This document shows, one piece after another, positions 5,906 through 9,218 of a DNA stretch of 9,218 nt (the first letter of the stretch is position 1; the number at the start of each line of letters is the position of its first letter). The position numbers and the translations under genes are program-made. The stretch covers positions 1 to 9,218 of the forward strand of contig JAJYFW010000042.1 in NCBI GenBank assembly GCA_021785335.1. Reading direction: 5' to 3'. The notes under the pieces were generated by a model that was not told where the DNA came from, did no database searches, and saw only the letters and a program-made list of their open reading frames with translations. The stretch comes from Pseudomonadota bacterium. Lineage in GTDB: Bacteria > Pseudomonadota > Alphaproteobacteria > Acetobacterales > Acetobacteraceae.

Positions 5906-7666
5906 CTAACGCATCTCCTCGACGGGGGTGACGCCCAGCACCTGCATGCCCGACCGCAGAACCGTGGCCACCGCGGCGACCAGGGCCACGCGGGCCGCGG
6001 TCTCGGCGGGGCGGTCCTCGATCAGGAACCGCAGTGCAGCATCGTCACGCCCTCGGTTCCATAGCATATGAAAGTCACTTGCTAAATCATAGAGGAAAAA
6101 CGCGATTCGGTGGGGCTCGCGGGCCTGGGCGGCGCCCTCCACCAGGCGCGGCCAGAGCGCCATGCGGCGCAAAACCGCCATTTCCGCGGGATCGGCGAGG
6201 GTTCGCAGGGTTTCGAGGTCATCCGCCGGCACGATGCCGCGCTCGTCGGCGGCGCGCAGCACCGAGCGGGCGCGGGCATGCGCGTACTGCACGTAGAAGA
6301 CCGGATTCTCGCGCGTCTGCGAAACGGCGAGGTCGAGGTCGAAGGTCATCTGCGCGTCGTTCTTGCGCATCAGCATGGTGAAGCGGATCGCGTCCGCGTC
6401 GACCTCCTCGAGCAGGTCGGCGACCGTGACGAAAATGCCGGCGCGCTTGCTCATGCGTACCTGCTCGCCGCCCTTCTGGAAATGCACGATCTGGCAGAGC
6501 GCCACCTCGAAGCTGGCGCCGCCCAGCGCCGCGACCGCAGCCCTCATGCGCGGCAGGTAGCCGCCGTGGTCGGCGCCGAGCACATCGATGAGGATTTCCG
6601 CGCCGAGCGCGATCTTCTCCGCGTGGTAGGCGATGTCGTTGGCGAAATACGTGGCTGTGCCATCGGATTTGCGTAGCGGCCTGTCGACGTCGTCGCCGAA
6701 GAGCGTGGCACGGAACAGGGTCTGCTCGCGCGGCTCCCAGTCGTCCGGCAGCTTGCCCTTGGGCGGCTCCAGCACGCCCTCGTAGATCAGGTCGCGCTCG
6801 CGCAGCGCCGCGATGACCCGGTCCGCGGCGCCGCTCTCGACGAGCGCGCGTTCGGAGCTGAACACGTCGTGGCGGATGCCGAGGCGGGCGAGATCCTCCT
6901 TGATCGTCTCCAGCAGGAAGGCGATGGCGAAGTCGCGCACGACGTCGAGCCAGAACTCGGGGTCCGCGGGCATCGCACCGGGGGCGAACGCGTCGCCGTG
7001 AGCCTCGGCCAGCGCCCGGCCAACGTCGCGCAGGTAGTCGCCGCCGTATTGCAGGCCGCCGGGGATGCGGGCGGCGAACTCGTCCTGGGTGAGTTCCGTG
7101 CCGAGCGCCTCGAGGTAGCGCCAGTAGGCGGCCCAGGCGAGTGCCGTGACCTGGTTGCCGGCGTCGTTGACGTAGTACTCGCGGGTGACGTTGTAGCCGG
7201 CCTTTTCCATGAGGCTGGCCAGCGCGTCGCCGACCACCGCGCCGCGGCAATGGCCCACATGCAGGGGGCCGGTGGGATTGGCGGAGACGTATTCCACGTT
7301 GACCGCGATGCCGCCGCCGGCGTCGCTGTCGCCGTAGGACTCGCCCTCGGCCAGCACCACCGGCACGACGCCGCGCCAGGCATCCGCGTCCAGCGTAAGG
7401 TTGAGGAAACCGGGGCCGGCGATCTCCGCCGCCGCGATGGGCGGGGCGCCGGCCAGGCGCCGCGCGAGTTCGGCGGCGATCTCGGCCGGTTTGCGGCCGG
7501 CGGCGCGGGCGGTGACCATCGCGGCGTTGCTCGCCATCTCGCCCCTGCCCTCCTCGCGCGGCGACGCCACCTCGACCCGGGCAAGGACATCCTCGGGCAG
7601 GCCGGGGAAGGCGTCGGTGAGGGCGGCGAGCACACGCTCGCGGATTTCTGCGTAGAGGTCGGACAT
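5906..7666 (-). CDS. argS: Arginyl-tRNA synthetase
   Basis: ArgS is a cytoplasmic class I aminoacyl-tRNA synthetase that charges tRNA-Arg with arginine using ATP. The 586-residue protein has the N-terminal tRNA-recognition (Add1) domain (about 5-92). The Rossmann catalytic core carries the HIGH-type motif in ANPTGPLHVGHCRG (129-142, HVGH 136-139) and the KMSKS-type loop VRMSKRAG (403-410). The C-terminal DALR anticodon-binding domain (about 454-586) starts at ENPVFYVQYAHARARS and ends in VEEMR. Length and motifs are normal. ATG at 7666 was chosen over the in-frame ATG 36 bp upstream because GGAG lies 5 nt before it and the protein then begins at the family-like MSDLYAEIRERV. It is the first gene of the minus-strand group and ends 48 bp before the SPOR gene. 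A short stretch near 6057-6110 is strikingly low in GC with rare codons, although the encoded residues look conserved. Confidence 0.97.
   Translation of the reverse strand: MSDLYAEIRERVLAALTDAFPGLPEDVLARVEVASPREEGRGEMASNAAMVTARAAGRKPAEIAAELARRLAGAPPIAAAEIAGPGFLNLTLDADAWRGVVPVVLAEGESYGDSDAGGGIAVNVEYVSANPTGPLHVGHCRGAVVGDALASLMEKAGYNVTREYYVNDAGNQVTALAWAAYWRYLEALGTELTQDEFAARIPGGLQYGGDYLRDVGRALAEAHGDAFAPGAMPADPEFWLDVVRDFAIAFLLETIKEDLARLGIRHDVFSSERALVESGAADRVIAALRERDLIYEGVLEPPKGKLPDDWEPREQTLFRATLFGDDVDRPLRKSDGTATYFANDIAYHAEKIALGAEILIDVLGADHGGYLPRMRAAVAALGGASFEVALCQIVHFQKGGEQVRMSKRAGIFVTVADLLEEVDADAIRFTMLMRKNDAQMTFDLDLAVSQTRENPVFYVQYAHARARSVLRAADERGIVPADDLETLRTLADPAEMAVLRRMALWPRLVEGAAQAREPHRIAFFLYDLASDFHMLWNRGRDDAALRFLIEDRPAETAARVALVAAVATVLRSGMQVLGVTPVEEMR
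6057..6110 (-). other. Low-GC, rare-codon island inside argS
   Basis: Bases 6061-6100 contain only 12 G/C of 40, against very GC-rich surroundings. The codons for the IAFFLYDLASDFHMLWNRG segment (residues 521-539) include TTA, CTA, AGT, GCA and two CGA, which are scarce elsewhere in these genes. The reading frame and protein motif are intact. A TATGAT hexamer (minus strand, 6086-6091) resembles a -10 box but has no matching -35. Confidence 0.6.
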
Positions 7667-7699
7667 GCTCGCTCCGCTAGCCCAAATGCCGCGCCGCAT

Positions 7700-7717
7700 C
7701 AAAGCAGCGCTGGTTTG
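7700..7717. promoter_or_regulatory. Operator-like 18-bp dyad
   Basis: CAAAGCAGCGCTGGTTTG is an inverted repeat in which 16 of 18 positions match, with half-site CAAANCAGC centred between 7708 and 7709. It overlaps the candidate -35 of the oxidoreductase gene. The symmetry is seen directly; binding by a dimeric regulator is inference, and no regulator gene is in the window. Confidence 0.4.
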
Positions 7718-7750
7718 CGCCCCGACGATGCCGCCGCGATAGTGCCAGCA

Positions 7751-7757
7751 AAGGGGA
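7751..7757 (+). promoter_or_regulatory. Ribosome-binding site of the GMC oxidoreductase gene
   Basis: AAGGGGA lies 7 nt before the ATG at 7765 and supports that start. The protein begins six residues before the FAD-binding beta strand. Confidence 0.6.
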
Positions 7758-7764
7758 ATCGTTC

Positions 7765-9218
7765 ATGGACCGGATTGAGGCGGATTTCGTCATCGTCGGC
7801 GCCGGCTCGGCGGGCTGCGTGCTGGCCAACCGGCTTTCGGCTGATGGGAAGACCCGCGTCGTGCTGCTGGAGGCCGGCGGGCCGGACCGCGACCCGTGGA
7901 TCCACATCCCCGCGGGATTCTACCGCAACATCTACAACCCCAGGATCACCTGGCAGTTCGAGACCGAGCCGGTGCCGGGGATGGGCGGGCGGCGCATCCC
8001 CTGGCCGCGCGGCAAGGTGCTGGGCGGTTCCTCCGCCATAAACGGGCTGATCTACATCCGCGGCCAGCGCGAGGACTTCGACCTATGGCGGCAGATGGGT
8101 TGCGAGGGGTGGTCGTATGCCGACGTTCTCCCGTATTTCCGCCGGGCCGAGGACCAGGAGCGGGGCGCGGACGAGTTCCACGGCAAAGGCGGGCCGCTCG
8201 CCGTCTCCGACCTGCGCTCGCCGCACGTGTTGCACGACGCACTGATCGCGGCGGCGCAGCAGGCGGGGGTTCCGTTCAACGCGGATTTCAACGGTGCGGT
8301 GCAGGAGGGCGTGGGCACGCTGCAGGTCACCGTCCGCGGCCGCAGGCGGTGCAGCGCGGCGGTGGGGTATCTGCGCCCGGCAATGGCGCGGCAGAACCTG
8401 CGCGTGGAGACCCACGCGCTGGCGCAGCGGGTGATGCTGGATGGCAGGCGCGCGACGGGGGTGGCGTTCACGCAGAACGGCCTGGCGCGCGAGGTGGTGG
8501 CTGCGCGCGAGGTGATCCTGGCGGGCGGGTCGATTGCCTCGCCGCAACTGCTGCAGCTCTCGGGCATCGGGCCGGGGGAGCTGCTCTCGGGACTTGGCAT
8601 CGAGGTGGCGCACGAGCTGCCCGGCGTGGGCGAGAACCTGCAGGACCACCTCGGCGCTCGCACCATCATGAAGCTCAGGGGCGTGGTGACGCTGAACGAA
8701 GTCTCGCATTCGCTGTGGCGCAAGGCGATGGAGGGGATGCGCTATTTCCTCGCGGGCAGCGGCGCGCTGATGACCGGGGCGGCGCCGATCGGCATGTTCA
8801 TCAGGACGCGGCCGGAGCTGGCCTCGCCGGATATCGAGTACCAGTTCCTCGCCGGCAGCGCCGACAAGTCCGGGGGCGCGATGCACGACTTCCCCGGCTG
8901 CACGCTGATCGCCATTCCCTGCCGGCCGGAGAGCCGCGGCTGGCTGCGGATCAAGGCGCGCGACCCGATGGTGGCTCCCGCGATCCAGCCGAACTACCTC
9001 GCCACTCATAACGATCTCGAGACGATCGTGGCCGGCATGCGTGTGGCGCGGCGCGTGCTCGGGCAGCCCGCGATGGCGCGCTTCGTGGAGGCGCCGTACA
9101 TGCCCGGGGCCGACACCGACGGCGACGAGGCGTTGCTGGAACACGTGCAGAAGACCTCCGGCACCACGTTCCACCCGACCAGCACCTGCATGATGGGGCA
9201 TCAGCCGACATCGGTCGT
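7765..9218 (+). CDS. GMC-family FAD oxidoreductase, 3' end beyond window
   Basis: This is a glucose-methanol-choline family flavoprotein, expected to oxidise an alcohol using bound FAD. 484 residues are present without a stop, and the usual length of about 530-550 implies that roughly the last 50 are missing. Visible elements are the N-terminal dinucleotide fold DFVIVGAGSAGCVLANRL (7-24) with the ribose-binding Glu36 after VVLL, GMC signature 1 (RGKVLGGSSAINGLIYIRG, 82-100), and GMC signature 2 (GGSIASPQLLQLSGIG, 254-269). Near the edge is FHPTSTCMMG (469-478), where His470 is the likely catalytic base. The second catalytic residue (Asn/His) would lie past the window end. No signal peptide is seen, so it is probably cytoplasmic. 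Annotation pipelines would likely call it choline or alcohol dehydrogenase, but the sequence does not fix the substrate. It is transcribed divergently from argS and starts a different unit. Confidence 0.93.
   Translation, partial: MDRIEADFVIVGAGSAGCVLANRLSADGKTRVVLLEAGGPDRDPWIHIPAGFYRNIYNPRITWQFETEPVPGMGGRRIPWPRGKVLGGSSAINGLIYIRGQREDFDLWRQMGCEGWSYADVLPYFRRAEDQERGADEFHGKGGPLAVSDLRSPHVLHDALIAAAQQAGVPFNADFNGAVQEGVGTLQVTVRGRRRCSAAVGYLRPAMARQNLRVETHALAQRVMLDGRRATGVAFTQNGLAREVVAAREVILAGGSIASPQLLQLSGIGPGELLSGLGIEVAHELPGVGENLQDHLGARTIMKLRGVVTLNEVSHSLWRKAMEGMRYFLAGSGALMTGAAPIGMFIRTRPELASPDIEYQFLAGSADKSGGAMHDFPGCTLIAIPCRPESRGWLRIKARDPMVAPAIQPNYLATHNDLETIVAGMRVARRVLGQPAMARFVEAPYMPGADTDGDEALLEHVQKTSGTTFHPTSTCMMGHQPTSV

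Larger units (their letters stand above)
7667..7764. promoter_or_regulatory. Divergent intergenic region, argS and GMC oxidoreductase
   Basis: This 98-bp gap must hold the start signals for both directions unless the genes are read from further away. For the plus strand a weak candidate is TTTGCG (7714-7719) with GATAGT (7738-7743) at 18-bp spacing. For argS only very poor matches are visible. It also contains an 18-bp dyad (7700-7717), the argS Shine-Dalgarno (7672-7675) and the GMC Shine-Dalgarno (7751-7757). The promoter calls are tentative. Confidence 0.35.

Noticed and set aside
7667..7764. Possible sigma-54 promoter (TGGCAC on the minus strand near 7744-7749)
   Set aside because: The -24-like element has no TTGC/GC element at the required spacing, so the match is only half of the motif.
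1..9218. CRISPR array, insertion sequence, tRNA, rRNA, toxin-antitoxin or phage-defence genes
   Set aside because: I looked on both strands and saw no spaced repeats, transposase motifs, tRNA-like cloverleaf or defence-family motifs. The window is densely filled with housekeeping genes plus one oxidoreductase.

Overview
This is a very GC-rich window whose gene content and order suggest an alphaproteobacterium, most likely Rhodospirillales/Acetobacterales. The basis is the chain argS - SPOR protein - nagZ - (site-2 protease) - scpA - scpB - tatB - tatC, an arrangement I recall from that group. The taxon is inferred from synteny and composition; no search was run.

Layout. Bases 1-7666 hold eight genes, all on the minus strand and read from right to left: argS (arginyl-tRNA synthetase), a membrane-anchored SPOR-domain cell-wall protein, nagZ (beta-N-acetylhexosaminidase), a small M50 site-2-type metalloprotease, scpA and scpB (the condensin partners of SMC), and tatB and tatC (twin-arginine translocase). 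Spacing is tight: the gaps are 48, 16, 55, 53 and 25 bp, with a 4-bp stop/start overlap (protease to scpA) and an 8-bp overlap (scpA to scpB). They look like one long operon or a few overlapping transcription units. A 98-bp divergent intergenic region (7667-7764) separates argS from a plus-strand GMC-family FAD oxidoreductase, which runs off the right edge. Bases 1-47 after tatC hold no gene start; serS is the expected next gene by synteny but is not in the window.

How the genes fit together. The operon combines translation (ArgS), envelope and division work (SPOR protein, NagZ recycling of peptidoglycan fragments, the membrane protease), chromosome compaction (ScpAB with SMC) and folded-protein export (TatBC). 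The GMC oxidoreductase is probably functionally unrelated and only shares the divergent promoter region.

I do not see a novel system, mobile element, CRISPR array, tRNA or rRNA. The points worth a second look are small: an 18-bp operator-like dyad in the divergent intergenic region; two hairpins with the same 3' arm that cover the ribosome-binding sites of the SPOR and protease genes; a sharply low-GC, rare-codon island inside argS; and the absence of tatA from its usual place beside tatB.
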